In this document: positions 9,547 to 18,366 of the stretch, one piece after another
Position numbering within the stretch: position 1 is the first letter of the stretch
Layout of the letters: each line of letters opens with the position of its first letter
Assembly (NCBI GenBank): GCA_015999745.1
Contig: JAECQP010000026.1
Location: forward strand, 1 to 47,607
Direction of reading: 5' to 3'
DNA from: Sphingobacteriia bacterium
GTDB taxonomy: Bacteria > Bacteroidota > Bacteroidia > Chitinophagales > Chitinophagaceae
Length of the DNA: 47,607 nucleotides
Position numbers and translations under genes: made by a program
Notes under the pieces: model-generated
What the model was told of the DNA's origin: nothing
Databases searched by the model: none
What the model saw: only the letters and a program-made list of their open reading frames with translations

Positions 9547-10626
9547 ATGAGATATAATACAATGGAGGTTCAGGATACGAAGGTTATTAAATTTATAACT
9601 GAAGATAAATACAGGGTTTTACGCCATGTTGTGCTGTTACTCGGTATCCTGGCCATACTGTCCTATTCCAGAGATGTGACAGAGTATCACGGTTCCTTTA
9701 GGTACCTGAAAGTTTTGGTTGTATATGTTCCTCTGGTGTTCATGTGTTATGTCAATATGAATATCCTGGTTCCGGTTTTTTTCTTCAAGGGACGCTATCT
9801 TGTTTATTTTTTGTTCGTCATTTTATTGGTAATACTTACTTTAACAATCATTTCCAATATACTTGACCTTTTTTTCCCAAACAATGCCAGGTTCGATGTA
9901 CAACGGGGTTATGCTGGTAGAGGATTTTATGAATCTATTATCATTCTGATTCCGATCTTACTGGTTACCACAATGATCCAGCTATTTCAACGTTGGATGC
10001 GGGACAGCCAAAAAATCAATGAACTAAATAGTATCACGTTCAACATGGAACTGAACGAGCTGAGAAATCAGATCACCCCCCATTTTCTTTTCAACATGCT
10101 TAACGGCATTAAATCTTTGGTTCGCACCGATCCGGAAAAAGCTACTATAGTGATCATGAAGCTATCTGAATTCTTACGCTATCAGCTTTATGAAAATAAT
10201 GATGAGCGGGTTTTGCTGAAATCAGAGATTAACTTTCTGACCAACTTTCTAGACCTGGAAACACTCAGAAGGGACAATCTTTCGGTTGAGATCACCAATA
10301 ACACCGACAGTCTGATTATTAAGAGTGTGTTTCTTCCGCCTAATTTGTTTACAACATTTATCGAAAATGCGGTTAAATACAGCGTGAATATTAGCGGGGA
10401 GGCATCATTCGTACGCATACATATCAATGTAGTAGGAGACAAGCTCCACTTCAGTTGTGTCAATTCAAAAGACCCCAATTACTTGCCTTCTTCAAATGAT
10501 AAAAGCGGAGGCCTGGGACTTGGCAACATAAAACGCAGGCTAGAGCTCCTATATGGTGATAAACATACGCTTGATATCAAAGCAACAGGAACCAGATATG
10601 AAATTAACTTAACGATCCCATTATGA
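9547..10626 (+). CDS. LytS-type sensor histidine kinase
   Basis: A 359-residue membrane kinase. About four membrane helices (roughly residues 27-40, 55-78, 83-110 and 127-147) are followed by a short linker and the His_kinase domain, with phospho-acceptor His179 in QITPHFLFNMLN. The C-terminal ATPase has ENAVKYS (N box) and GGLGLGNIKRRLELLYG. There is no separate periplasmic sensor domain, so the signal is probably sensed in or at the membrane. It overlaps the response regulator gene by 4 nt (ATGA). Another in-frame ATG lies at 9562. The cognate regulator is surely the next gene; the signal is unknown. Confidence 0.9.
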   Translation: MRYNTMEVQDTKVIKFITEDKYRVLRHVVLLLGILAILSYSRDVTEYHGSFRYLKVLVVYVPLVFMCYVNMNILVPVFFFKGRYLVYFLFVILLVILTLTIISNILDLFFPNNARFDVQRGYAGRGFYESIIILIPILLVTTMIQLFQRWMRDSQKINELNSITFNMELNELRNQITPHFLFNMLNGIKSLVRTDPEKATIVIMKLSEFLRYQLYENNDERVLLKSEINFLTNFLDLETLRRDNLSVEITNNTDSLIIKSVFLPPNLFTTFIENAVKYSVNISGEASFVRIHINVVGDKLHFSCVNSKDPNYLPSSNDKSGGLGLGNIKRRLELLYGDKHTLDIKATGTRYEINLTIPL

Positions 10627-11348
10627 ACTGTATTATTGTAGATGACGAACCACTGGCAAGGCAGGAAATGGAGGCATTGATAAATGATGTTTCCGATCTG
10701 GAAATACTTGGCGCATTTTCGAATGCCCCTACGGCAATTGGTTTTCTGAAAACGAATTCAATAGACCTTGTTTTCCTTGACATTGAGATGCCAATGGTTA
10801 CCGGGCTGGAATTTGCGGCTCAACTTTCAAAGAATACATTGGTCATTTTCACTACCGCATATCCGAAATATGCGTTGGAAAGCTATGAGCTTGATGCTAT
10901 TGACTACCTGCTGAAGCCTATTGAAAAGCAGCGATTGGGAAAAGCGATTAACAAGGCAAAATTATATAAAAATCTATTGTCTGAAGATACCGAAAAAAAT
11001 ACACTGGAAGGCAATACGGGAGATTTTATGATCATAAAATCAGAACGTCGTTTTCACAAAATCAACTTTGTCGATATCCGGTTCATAGAAGGGCTAAAGG
11101 ATTATGTTGTTATTTACACGGGCAATCAGAAACTGATTACGGCCATGAACCTGAAGACGATTCACCAAAAGATGCCGCAACACCTGTTTTTAAGGGTGAG
11201 TAAATCCTATGTTATTAATATCAATTTTATAGATTCATTTGACCATCATAATATTTATCTCGGGGAAACTGAAATTCCATTGGGAGATGTATACAAAAAG
11301 GGTTTCTTCAAATTATATTCAGGAGGGGCCGTCAATCCGGAAGCATAA
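10623..11348 (+). CDS. LytTR-family response regulator
   Basis: A 241-residue regulator. The receiver domain shows the acidic pocket VDDEP (Asp7, Asp8), phospho-acceptor Asp53 in VFLDIEMP, TTAYPKYALESY and the conserved lysine in LLKPIEK. From about residue 140 a LytTR DNA-binding domain follows, with FIEGLKDYVVIYTG, MNLKTIHQKMPQHLFLRVSKSYVIN and ETEIPLGDVYK. Start overlaps the kinase by 4 nt. It probably binds the 21-bp-spaced repeats at 9408-9489 and thereby controls its own operon and the divergent barrel/HMA-like pair; this is inference from position and spacing. Confidence 0.92.
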   Translation: MNCIIVDDEPLARQEMEALINDVSDLEILGAFSNAPTAIGFLKTNSIDLVFLDIEMPMVTGLEFAAQLSKNTLVIFTTAYPKYALESYELDAIDYLLKPIEKQRLGKAINKAKLYKNLLSEDTEKNTLEGNTGDFMIIKSERRFHKINFVDIRFIEGLKDYVVIYTGNQKLITAMNLKTIHQKMPQHLFLRVSKSYVININFIDSFDHHNIYLGETEIPLGDVYKKGFFKLYSGGAVNPEA

Positions 11349-11724
11349 CACGCATTTGGCAATACAAAACTGGTATATTAGACGTATTCATGTATTACGC
11401 GAGTATGTATGGGGTGCTAACCAACGGAATAAGTACATTAAAACATTTCAACAAGGGTTCTATGGAAGTCTCTAATAAATCTACACTCATATATCCTAAT
11501 TTATTTCTAATTTCTTATGTAAAGAAAGAAATTATTTAATGATATTAATGAAATTCTAATAAGGCTCTTATACTAGAAGAATAACCGGCATTTTGTAAAC
11601 CCAAACCGTATTTAGATGTACATTTTTGTCTTTGTGAACAGATTTAGCCGCCTTGCTAATTTTTGTTTTTTACTAATATTTTAAAAAAAAATTGGCAAAA
11701 TCGGGAAAAGTATTTTATGTTTGC
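11349..11724. other. AT-rich non-coding stretch between lytTR and tetR
   Basis: I see no convincing gene in this stretch. It is strongly AT-rich. AATTTCTT at 11509-11516 and AAGAAATT at 11526-11533 could form a weak AU hairpin that might end the lytTR transcript, but it lacks a GC stem. A single TTATACTA at 11568-11575 resembles the LytTR half-site but has no partner 21 bp away. The stretch before the tetR operator probably contains the tetR promoter; no exact TAnnTTTG box was found. Confidence 0.5.
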
Positions 11725-11747
11725 TTAACGGTGTTAAATAATTTAAC
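11725..11747. promoter_or_regulatory. TetR operator copy 1 (upstream of tetR)
   Basis: Two overlapping palindromes: TTAAC-GGT-GTTAA (11725-11737) and GTTAAAT-A-ATTTAAC (11733-11747). The unit recurs twice upstream of the efflux adaptor gene. It ends 17 nt before the tetR ATG, so binding would repress tetR itself, as is usual in this family. Confidence 0.75.
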
Positions 11748-11764
11748 TATTATCATTACCTAAG

Positions 11765-12367
11765 ATGGCCAGCAAAGAAAGGATACAACGATTGAAGGAA
11801 GAAACAAGGGTTAAGATCCTTGAAGCTTCGCTTGATATTGTAAAAGAGGAGGGTTGGCAATCGCTTAGTATGCGGAAAATCGCAGATAAAATTGAATATA
11901 CTGCCCCGATCATTTATGAATATTTTGCCAATAAGGACGATATTCTCAGTGTGCTTACGCGGCAGGGATTTATAAAATTGGCCAGGGAAATGGATGAAGC
12001 GAGCAAGGCTTATTCCGCTCCGGCAGCGCAACTTGAAGCGATGTGGCTGGCTTACTGGAATTTTGCTTTTGCCAATAAGGAACTGTACCAGGTTATGTAT
12101 GGTGTTGAAATGAACTGTTGTGTATTTGAAAATAGCTGTCCTGATATACAGGGGCCTTCAAACCTGTTTTGGGATAAAATCACCGAGCTTGTTCCTGAAG
12201 AGAACCGTACCGAGGAATATATCTGTACCAAGTATTATACTTTCTGGTCGGTGATGCATGGGCTGATATCGATTAATATGACACGTCAGACAAGACAGGC
12301 AAGCGATGAGATTAATAAACAGGTTTTAAAAGATGCGCTGTCCGGAATTATTAATTCGATGAAATAG
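11765..12367 (+). CDS. TetR-family transcriptional repressor of the efflux operon
   Basis: A 200-residue protein with an N-terminal TetR helix-turn-helix (about residues 14-60: VKILEASLDIVKEEGWQSLS, MRKIADKIEYTAPIIYEYF, NKDDIL). The C-terminal ligand-binding region resembles the WHG/TetR_C group, with several aromatic residues and cysteines (NCCVFENSCPD). It precedes an RND operon on the same strand, and the same palindromic unit lies before it and twice before the adaptor gene. Repression of the pump, lifted by a toxic substrate, is the expected role. The inducer is unknown. Confidence 0.92.
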   Translation: MASKERIQRLKEETRVKILEASLDIVKEEGWQSLSMRKIADKIEYTAPIIYEYFANKDDILSVLTRQGFIKLAREMDEASKAYSAPAAQLEAMWLAYWNFAFANKELYQVMYGVEMNCCVFENSCPDIQGPSNLFWDKITELVPEENRTEEYICTKYYTFWSVMHGLISINMTRQTRQASDEINKQVLKDALSGIINSMK

Positions 12368-12389
12368 GCCTTTTTTATTTGCCTGTTAA

Positions 12390-12412
12390 TTAACACTGTT
12401 AAATAATTTAAT
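12390..12412. promoter_or_regulatory. TetR operator copy 2
   Basis: TTAAC-ACT-GTTAA (12390-12402) overlaps GTTAAAT-A-ATTTAAT (12398-12412). Upstream it is extended by the perfect palindrome GTTAATTAAC at 12385-12394. A possible -7 box, TATATTTT, lies downstream at 12438-12445, so this copy would sit over the -33 region of the efflux promoter. Confidence 0.7.
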
Positions 12413-12504
12413 CATGTTTCATATGACTTAAAATTTATATATTTTCTAAAACCAATGCCACACCGGGCAAAGCAGTTGAGAAACTGTTTTTTTATCACCA
12501 AACC

Positions 12505-12527
12505 TTAACACCGTTAAACAATTTAAT
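12505..12527. promoter_or_regulatory. TetR operator copy 3 (next to the adaptor start codon)
   Basis: TTAAC-ACC-GTTAA (12505-12517) overlaps GTTAAAC-A-ATTTAAT (12513-12527), ending 6 nt before the adaptor ATG. Its distance from copy 2 is 115 bp, close to 11 helical turns, so the two sites face the same side of the helix and could be bridged by a loop; the looping is inference. Confidence 0.7.
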
Positions 12528-12533
12528 CACGTT

Positions 12534-13670
12534 ATGAAAAAAATCATCTATTCCGGCTTTTTTTTAGTTTTAGTTGCCTGCGCCGGTAACCAGTTCAACC
12601 AAACACCTCCGCCACCACAAGCTTTACCGGTTATTAAACTGAACACCGGTTCTGCGACCATTTGGCAGGAATATCCTGCTTCTGTTGAGGGGGCCGTAAA
12701 CGTTGAAATCCGTTCGCAGGTTAACGGTTACCTGGAAAAAATTTATGTGGAGGAAGGGGCCTATGTATTACAGGGGCAACCTTTATTCAGCATTAACAGC
12801 AGCGAGTACAGGGAGTATGCAAACAATGCCGGAGCCGCCATACAGGTTGCGAAAGCCAATATTGAACGGGCGCAGGTTGAAGTAGATCGCATCAAACCGC
12901 TTGTTGACAATAAAGTAGTTGCCGATATACAATTAAAAACCGCCCTGGCAAACCTGTCGGCATCCAAAGCGGCTCTTGCGCAGGCTGTATCCTCCAAGGG
13001 AAGTGCAGATATTACCGTTGGCTACACATTGATCAAAGCGCCCGTAAGCGGTTATATTGGTCATATCCCTTTTAAAAAAGGAAGTGTGGTAAGTAAAACC
13101 GATGTAATACCATTGACGGTTCTTTCAGAGGTGAATAATGTACATGCTTACTTTTCCATGAGCGAAAGCGATTTTTTAACCTTTTTATCCAAAGTAGAAG
13201 GTAAAACAACGGAAGAAAAAGTAAAAAACATTTCACCCGTAGAATTGCTATTACCCGATAATACGATTTATAAAATCAAAGGCAGGGTGGAACTGGTACA
13301 GGGTCAATTTGACCGCAATGCCGGGGCCATCAGCTTCAGGGTCGTTTTTAACAATGCAGATAAACAACTGCGTTCCGGTATGACCGGGAAGATCCGCATA
13401 CCTTCTATGTTGCATGAACAATTAATCGTTCCGCAGGAAGCAACCTATGAAGTGCAGGATAAAATATTTGTATTTGCTTTGGGCGACAGTAATAAAATAG
13501 CCAGCAAACAAATCTTCATCAGTGGAAAAAGCGGTTCCAATTACCTGGTAAACAAAGGACTCGTAAGCGGGGAAACCATTCTTTTCAGTGGTTTACAAAG
13601 AGTGAGAGACGGAATTTTCATCGCTCCGCAACCTATTTCTTTAGACAGTGTGCTTCGTGCAAGCCTGTAA
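12534..13670 (+). CDS. RND efflux periplasmic adaptor lipoprotein (AcrA/MexA type)
   Basis: A 378-residue membrane fusion protein. The signal sequence ends in a lipobox, LVAC, with Cys16 as the lipidated residue. The order of parts is as in AcrA: an N-terminal lipoyl half (VEIRSQVNGYLEKIYVEEGA around residue 55), an alpha-helical hairpin (residues about 95-155), the second lipoyl half (YTLIKAPVSGYIGHI), then beta-barrel and membrane-proximal domains (LRSGMTGKIRIPS). It joins the inner-membrane pump to the outer-membrane channel. Operator copy 3 ends 6 nt before its ATG. Confidence 0.94.
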   Translation: MKKIIYSGFFLVLVACAGNQFNQTPPPPQALPVIKLNTGSATIWQEYPASVEGAVNVEIRSQVNGYLEKIYVEEGAYVLQGQPLFSINSSEYREYANNAGAAIQVAKANIERAQVEVDRIKPLVDNKVVADIQLKTALANLSASKAALAQAVSSKGSADITVGYTLIKAPVSGYIGHIPFKKGSVVSKTDVIPLTVLSEVNNVHAYFSMSESDFLTFLSKVEGKTTEEKVKNISPVELLLPDNTIYKIKGRVELVQGQFDRNAGAISFRVVFNNADKQLRSGMTGKIRIPSMLHEQLIVPQEATYEVQDKIFVFALGDSNKIASKQIFISGKSGSNYLVNKGLVSGETILFSGLQRVRDGIFIAPQPISLDSVLRASL

Positions 13671-13696
13671 CCCATCATTATCAACCAAACTATTTT

Positions 13697-16600
13697 ATGA
13701 TAAAAAAATTTATCGAAAGGCCCGTATTATCAACTGTGATCTCTATCCTGTTGGTATTGCTTGGGATGATTTCTCTTTTCTCTTTACCGATTACCCAGTT
13801 CCCCGATATCGCACCGCCAAGTGTTCAGGTTACTGCCAATTATCCCGGCGCTGATGCTGAAGTAGTGGCCCGGTCGGTGGCCACCCCACTGGAAGAATCG
13901 ATCAATGGTGTTGAAAATATGACCTATATGACGTCCAATTCCAACAATGATGGTACGATGACGTTGAATGTTTTCTTTAAATCCGGTACGGATCCCGATA
14001 TCGCTTCTGTGAATGTGCAAAACCGCGTTGCCAAAGCAAACAGCCTGATTCCGCAGGAGGTATTACAGGCGGGACTTACCACGCAAAAGCAGCAGAACGG
14101 TATTATTATGGCGATCGTTTTATACAGTAACGATACAAGTTTTACAGAAAGTTTTTTGCAGAACTACGCCAAGATCAACATGATTCCGCAGATACAACGT
14201 GTACATGGTGTGGGACAGGCACTGATATTCGGAGCAAAGGATTATGCCATGCGCTTATGGTTAAAGCCCGACCGGTTAGCAGCATATCATTTATCTGCAC
14301 AGGAAGTACTGGCGGCCATCAAAGAGCAGAACCTGGAAGCGGCCCCTGGTAAATTTGGTGAGGGTAGCCAGGAATCATTTGAATACGTGATCAAATACAA
14401 AGGGAAATTAAATGAAGGGCAGCAGTATGAGAATATTATATTAAAAGCCAATACAGATGGTTCCATGATCAGGCTGAAAGATGTTGCCCGTGTTGAGTTC
14501 GGTTCATTCAGTTATACAGCATCAGCCAAAGTGGATAAAGGACCATCTACCGGTATCCTTATTTACCAGACTGCAGGATCCAATGCGAATGATATACTTA
14601 CTGAAGTGGATAAAATATTGCAGGAGACCATCAAATCTTTGCCGAAAGGTATCAAAACATTTATCCCCTATTCTGCGAAAGAATTCCTGGATGCATCCAT
14701 CGATAAAGTCAAACGCACTTTACTGGAGGCATTCATACTTGTATTTATTGTAGTGTTTCTCTTTTTGCAGGATTTCAGGTCAACGCTGATACCTGCTATT
14801 GCAGTACCGGTAGCCATACTCGGAACGTTTTTCTTTATGCAGTTATTTGGATTTACCATTAACCTGCTTACGCTTTTTGCCCTGATCCTCGCCATTGGTA
14901 TCGTTGTAGATGATGCCATTGTGGTAGTGGAAGCGGTGCATACAAAAATGGAAACGGAACATTTGCCCGCACGCGCGGCCACTATTAAAAGTATGGGTGA
15001 GATCTCAGGGGCGATCATATCCATTACATTGGTGATGGCCGCTGTGTTTGTGCCGGTTGGATTTATGCAGGGGCCTGCCGGAATTTTTTACAAACAGTTC
15101 GCATTTACCTTGGCTATTGCCATCCTGATCTCTGCACTGAATGCATTGACGCTGAGCCCCGCCCTGGCGGCACTTTTCTTAAAACGCGGCCAGCACATGA
15201 ACGATGCAAAACCCCAGGGATTTAAGGCCAGGTTTTTTCATGCATTTAATACTTCGTTCCAGCATATGACCACGCGTTATACGCATAGCCTTCATTTCCT
15301 GATCAAAGCAAAATGGGTAGCCATCACGGCATTGGTGGCCATCACTGTTACAACCATCATATTGGTAAAAAAGTCTCCGTCCGGATTTATTCCTACCGAG
15401 GATCAGAGTATTTTTCTGTATTCACTAAATATGCCTGCCGGTTCTTCGCTGGAAAGAACCAAAAAAGTGGTTGACCAGGTGGATAGTATCATTCGTACAG
15501 TAGAAGGTGTTGAAAAAGTATATAGCGTGGCCGGTATGAATATCATTACCAATGCCACCAGCCCGATGAGCGGCCTGGCTTTTGTTAAGTTAAAGAAACC
15601 CGGTACAAGAGGTAAAGCAGAAGATATTAACCAGATACTTGGTGAAGTAAACCAGAAACTTGCGGTGATATCGAAAGCAAATCTTTTCACATTTACATTG
15701 CCTACTGTGCAGGGTTTTGGTAATACCAACGGATTCGAGTTGCTGCTGCAGGACAGGGCGGGAGGTAAACTTTCGGATCTGAACAATGTAACCAATGGGT
15801 TTATCGGGGAACTGATGAAACGGAAAGAGATTGCTTACGCGTTTACTACTTTTAATACAAGTAACCCGCAATACCGGGTGAATATTGATGAAGAAAAGAC
15901 CATGCAATTGGGCGTGCCTGTGAGCGAATTACTGCAAACATTACAGGTGTATTACGGCAGTTATATGGTATCGGATTTTAATCGTTTTGGAAAACAGTAT
16001 AAAGTGATCCTGCAATCAGATGTGAATTACCGCATTGACCCGTCTACCTTAAACAATGTGCAGGTAAAAACAAGTACCGGGCAAATGATCCCCATTAAAA
16101 CACTGATCTCGCTCGAAAAAGTATACGGCCCTGAAACTGTTACCAGGAACAACCTGTTTAATGCGGTGACTGTTAACGGTATTCCCAAACCCGGGTTCAG
16201 CTCCGGTGAGGCATTGAAAGCGGTGGAGGAAGTTGCCGCTGCCTATTTGCCACGAGGATATGCTTACGAATGGTCCGGATTAACCAGGGAAGAACAACAA
16301 TCAGGTTCTCAAACCTCGTTGATCTTTATCATGTCGCTGGTATTCGTGTATTTCCTGCTGGCGGCGCAATATGAAAGTTACATATTACCATTGGCAGTGA
16401 TCCTCTCCGTGCCTACCGGTATATTGGGCGTTTTTGCATTTATCAATCTGGCAGGCATTGACAACAATATTTATGTACAGGTTTGTCTCATTATGCTGAT
16501 TGGCCTGCTGGCCAAAAATGCTATCCTGATAGTAGAATATGCCGTGCAAAGAAGGCATGCAGGGCTATCCATCGCGCATGCGGCTGTTGAGGCTGCCAAA

Positions 16601-16861
16601 TTGCGGTTACGCCCGATATTGATGACCTCATTTGCATTTATCGCCGGCTTACTTCCGTTGTTAACGGCCAAAGGCGCATCCGCCATGGGAAACCGTTCAA
16701 TTGGCACAGGTGCGGTAGGTGGAATGTTAACAGGGGTGTTGCTCGGCGTTTTCATCATACCGGTACTGTTCGTGATTTTCCAACACCTGCAGGAAAAAAT
16801 CAGCAGGAAAAAAATTGTTGAACATGATAACTGGATAGAAGAACGGATAGAAAAAAAATAA
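13697..16861 (+). CDS. RND multidrug efflux pump (AcrB/MexB type, HAE1)
   Basis: A 1054-residue inner-membrane pump of normal length, beginning MIKKFIERPVLSTVISI as HAE1 pumps do. The proton-relay residues are intact: Asp405 and Asp406 in GIVVDDAIVVVEAV (TM4) and Lys940 in LLAKNAILIVEYA (TM10), matching Asp407/Asp408/Lys940 of E. coli AcrB. Two large periplasmic loops follow TM1 and TM7. It exports hydrophobic compounds from the periplasm and outer leaflet using proton influx. The gene starts 26 nt after the adaptor and ends 6 nt before the outer-membrane factor. Confidence 0.97.
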   Translation: MIKKFIERPVLSTVISILLVLLGMISLFSLPITQFPDIAPPSVQVTANYPGADAEVVARSVATPLEESINGVENMTYMTSNSNNDGTMTLNVFFKSGTDPDIASVNVQNRVAKANSLIPQEVLQAGLTTQKQQNGIIMAIVLYSNDTSFTESFLQNYAKINMIPQIQRVHGVGQALIFGAKDYAMRLWLKPDRLAAYHLSAQEVLAAIKEQNLEAAPGKFGEGSQESFEYVIKYKGKLNEGQQYENIILKANTDGSMIRLKDVARVEFGSFSYTASAKVDKGPSTGILIYQTAGSNANDILTEVDKILQETIKSLPKGIKTFIPYSAKEFLDASIDKVKRTLLEAFILVFIVVFLFLQDFRSTLIPAIAVPVAILGTFFFMQLFGFTINLLTLFALILAIGIVVDDAIVVVEAVHTKMETEHLPARAATIKSMGEISGAIISITLVMAAVFVPVGFMQGPAGIFYKQFAFTLAIAILISALNALTLSPALAALFLKRGQHMNDAKPQGFKARFFHAFNTSFQHMTTRYTHSLHFLIKAKWVAITALVAITVTTIILVKKSPSGFIPTEDQSIFLYSLNMPAGSSLERTKKVVDQVDSIIRTVEGVEKVYSVAGMNIITNATSPMSGLAFVKLKKPGTRGKAEDINQILGEVNQKLAVISKANLFTFTLPTVQGFGNTNGFELLLQDRAGGKLSDLNNVTNGFIGELMKRKEIAYAFTTFNTSNPQYRVNIDEEKTMQLGVPVSELLQTLQVYYGSYMVSDFNRFGKQYKVILQSDVNYRIDPSTLNNVQVKTSTGQMIPIKTLISLEKVYGPETVTRNNLFNAVTVNGIPKPGFSSGEALKAVEEVAAAYLPRGYAYEWSGLTREEQQSGSQTSLIFIMSLVFVYFLLAAQYESYILPLAVILSVPTGILGVFAFINLAGIDNNIYVQVCLIMLIGLLAKNAILIVEYAVQRRHAGLSIAHAAVEAAKLRLRPILMTSFAFIAGLLPLLTAKGASAMGNRSIGTGAVGGMLTGVLLGVFIIPVLFVIFQHLQEKISRKKIVEHDNWIEERIEKK

Positions 16862-16867
16862 ATCAAT

Positions 16868-18280
16868 ATGAACAAATATTTCAATACTTACATCATAAGC
16901 ATGCTGCTCGTAGTACTGGTTGGGTGCAGCGTATCAAAAGAGATGGCGAAACCAACGCCTCAACTGCCTGCCAATTTCAGGAATGCGGTAAATGCCGACA
17001 GTAACAGCATTGCTGATCTGCCCTGGAAGGATTATTTTACAGATCCCGCTTTGCAAAAACTGATCGATACCGCGATCGGGAAAAATTACGACTTGCTCGT
17101 AGCGTTAAAAAATATAGAGGCGGCGCAACGGCTGTTGGCACAAACCCGGTATGCTTATCTGCCGGATGTGAAACTGCAGACAGGTGTTACGGTGAATCGC
17201 CCATCGGATAATAGTCTGAATGGACTAAGCCTTAGCCAGTTTCTTGGAAAATCGTATGTGGAGGATTATACAACAAGCATCGGTGTTTCATGGGAGGCTG
17301 ATATCTGGGGCAAGATCAAAAATCAAAAGGCAGCCGCATTGGCAGGATATCTTCAAACCGGTGAAGCGAGAAAGGCTGTTCAGACCAATATGGTAGCCAA
17401 TATTGCAAAAGGGTATTACAATCTGTTGATGCTGGATGCACAACTTACTGTTGCAAAAAAGAACGTAGTGCTGAACGACAGCACACTGCAGATTGTTAAA
17501 TTGCAATACAGTGCCGGGCAGGTAACGGAATTGGCTGTGCAACAAACAGAGGCGCAACGACTGGCCGCTGTACAGTTGATTCCGCAGTTTGAGCAGGCAA
17601 TAACGGTACAGGAAAATGCGCTCAGTATTTTAACGGGTGCATTACCCGGATACATCCGGCGTAATACCATACTGGCCGATGTTGTTGTGCCGGGTAACCC
17701 GGCAACAGGTATTCCTTCGCAAATGGTGAGCCGCAGACCAGATGTGAAGCAGTATGAACAGGCACTCACCATTGCCAATGCAAAAACGGGTATTGCCAAA
17801 GCCAATTTGTATCCATCTCTGAATATTACTGCCGGTGCGGGTGTTAATGCGTTTAAAGCTTCTAACTGGTTTTCTATTCCGGCATCCCTGTTTGGAACCG
17901 TGGCCGGTGGCATAACGGCACCTTTGTTTCAACGCAAACAATTACAAACACAATATGACATTGCGAAAACGGAAAGGGAGAAATCGGTTATACAGTTTCG
18001 CCAATCCGTGTTAATGGCTGTTGGTGAGGTTTCGGATGCCATGGTGAAGATTCAAAAATTGAAAGAACAACAAACCATTGCATCTTTGCGCCGGAATACA
18101 CTCGAGAAAGCCATCAGGAATGCACAACTGCTGTTTAAGAATGGCATGGCAACTTATCTGGAAGTACTCTCTGCACAAAGCAACCTGCTTCAAAGCGAAC
18201 TGGAAACGGATGCTATCCGGAAGGCGCAGCTTAGCGAAAATGTAGAATTGTACAGGGCATTAGGCGGAGGATGGAGATGA
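16868..18280 (+). CDS. Outer-membrane efflux channel lipoprotein (OprM/NodT type)
   Basis: A 470-residue TolC-family protein with a lipobox LVGC (Cys20). It contains the duplicated outer-membrane efflux domain: PWKDYFTDPALQKLID near residue 53, long helical coiled segments, SRRPDVKQYEQAL around 290 and LEVLSAQSNLLQSELE near the C-terminus. It forms the trimeric exit duct of the pump encoded just upstream. The gene is the last of the tetR-controlled operon. Confidence 0.95.
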   Translation: MNKYFNTYIISMLLVVLVGCSVSKEMAKPTPQLPANFRNAVNADSNSIADLPWKDYFTDPALQKLIDTAIGKNYDLLVALKNIEAAQRLLAQTRYAYLPDVKLQTGVTVNRPSDNSLNGLSLSQFLGKSYVEDYTTSIGVSWEADIWGKIKNQKAAALAGYLQTGEARKAVQTNMVANIAKGYYNLLMLDAQLTVAKKNVVLNDSTLQIVKLQYSAGQVTELAVQQTEAQRLAAVQLIPQFEQAITVQENALSILTGALPGYIRRNTILADVVVPGNPATGIPSQMVSRRPDVKQYEQALTIANAKTGIAKANLYPSLNITAGAGVNAFKASNWFSIPASLFGTVAGGITAPLFQRKQLQTQYDIAKTEREKSVIQFRQSVLMAVGEVSDAMVKIQKLKEQQTIASLRRNTLEKAIRNAQLLFKNGMATYLEVLSAQSNLLQSELETDAIRKAQLSENVELYRALGGGWR

Positions 18281-18320
18281 AGTATCAGAATGACCCTGCC
18301 GGGAAAGCGACACAAAATAA

Positions 18321-18344
18321 AAGGGCTCCTGAATGGGAGCCCTT
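18321..18344 (-). terminator. Rho-independent terminator of aceA
   Basis: A perfect 9-bp stem, AAGGGCTCC (18321-18329) with GGAGCCCTT (18336-18344), and a 6-nt loop. On the minus strand it is followed by TTTTATTTT, so it is oriented to end the aceB-aceA transcript 23 nt after the aceA stop. It may also serve the efflux operon from the other side. Confidence 0.85.
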
Positions 18345-18366
18345 ATCACAAGCAGTCAGCAGATGT

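Noticed and set aside
11239..11475. A 78-codon frame overlapping the end of the first lytTR gene
   Set aside because: Half of it is out-of-frame reading of lytTR and the rest is AT-rich intergenic sequence; no recognisable protein pattern.
11568..11575. A single TTATACTA resembling the LytTR half-site, downstream of the regulator
   Set aside because: No partner half-site 21 bp to either side, so it is probably chance in AT-rich DNA.
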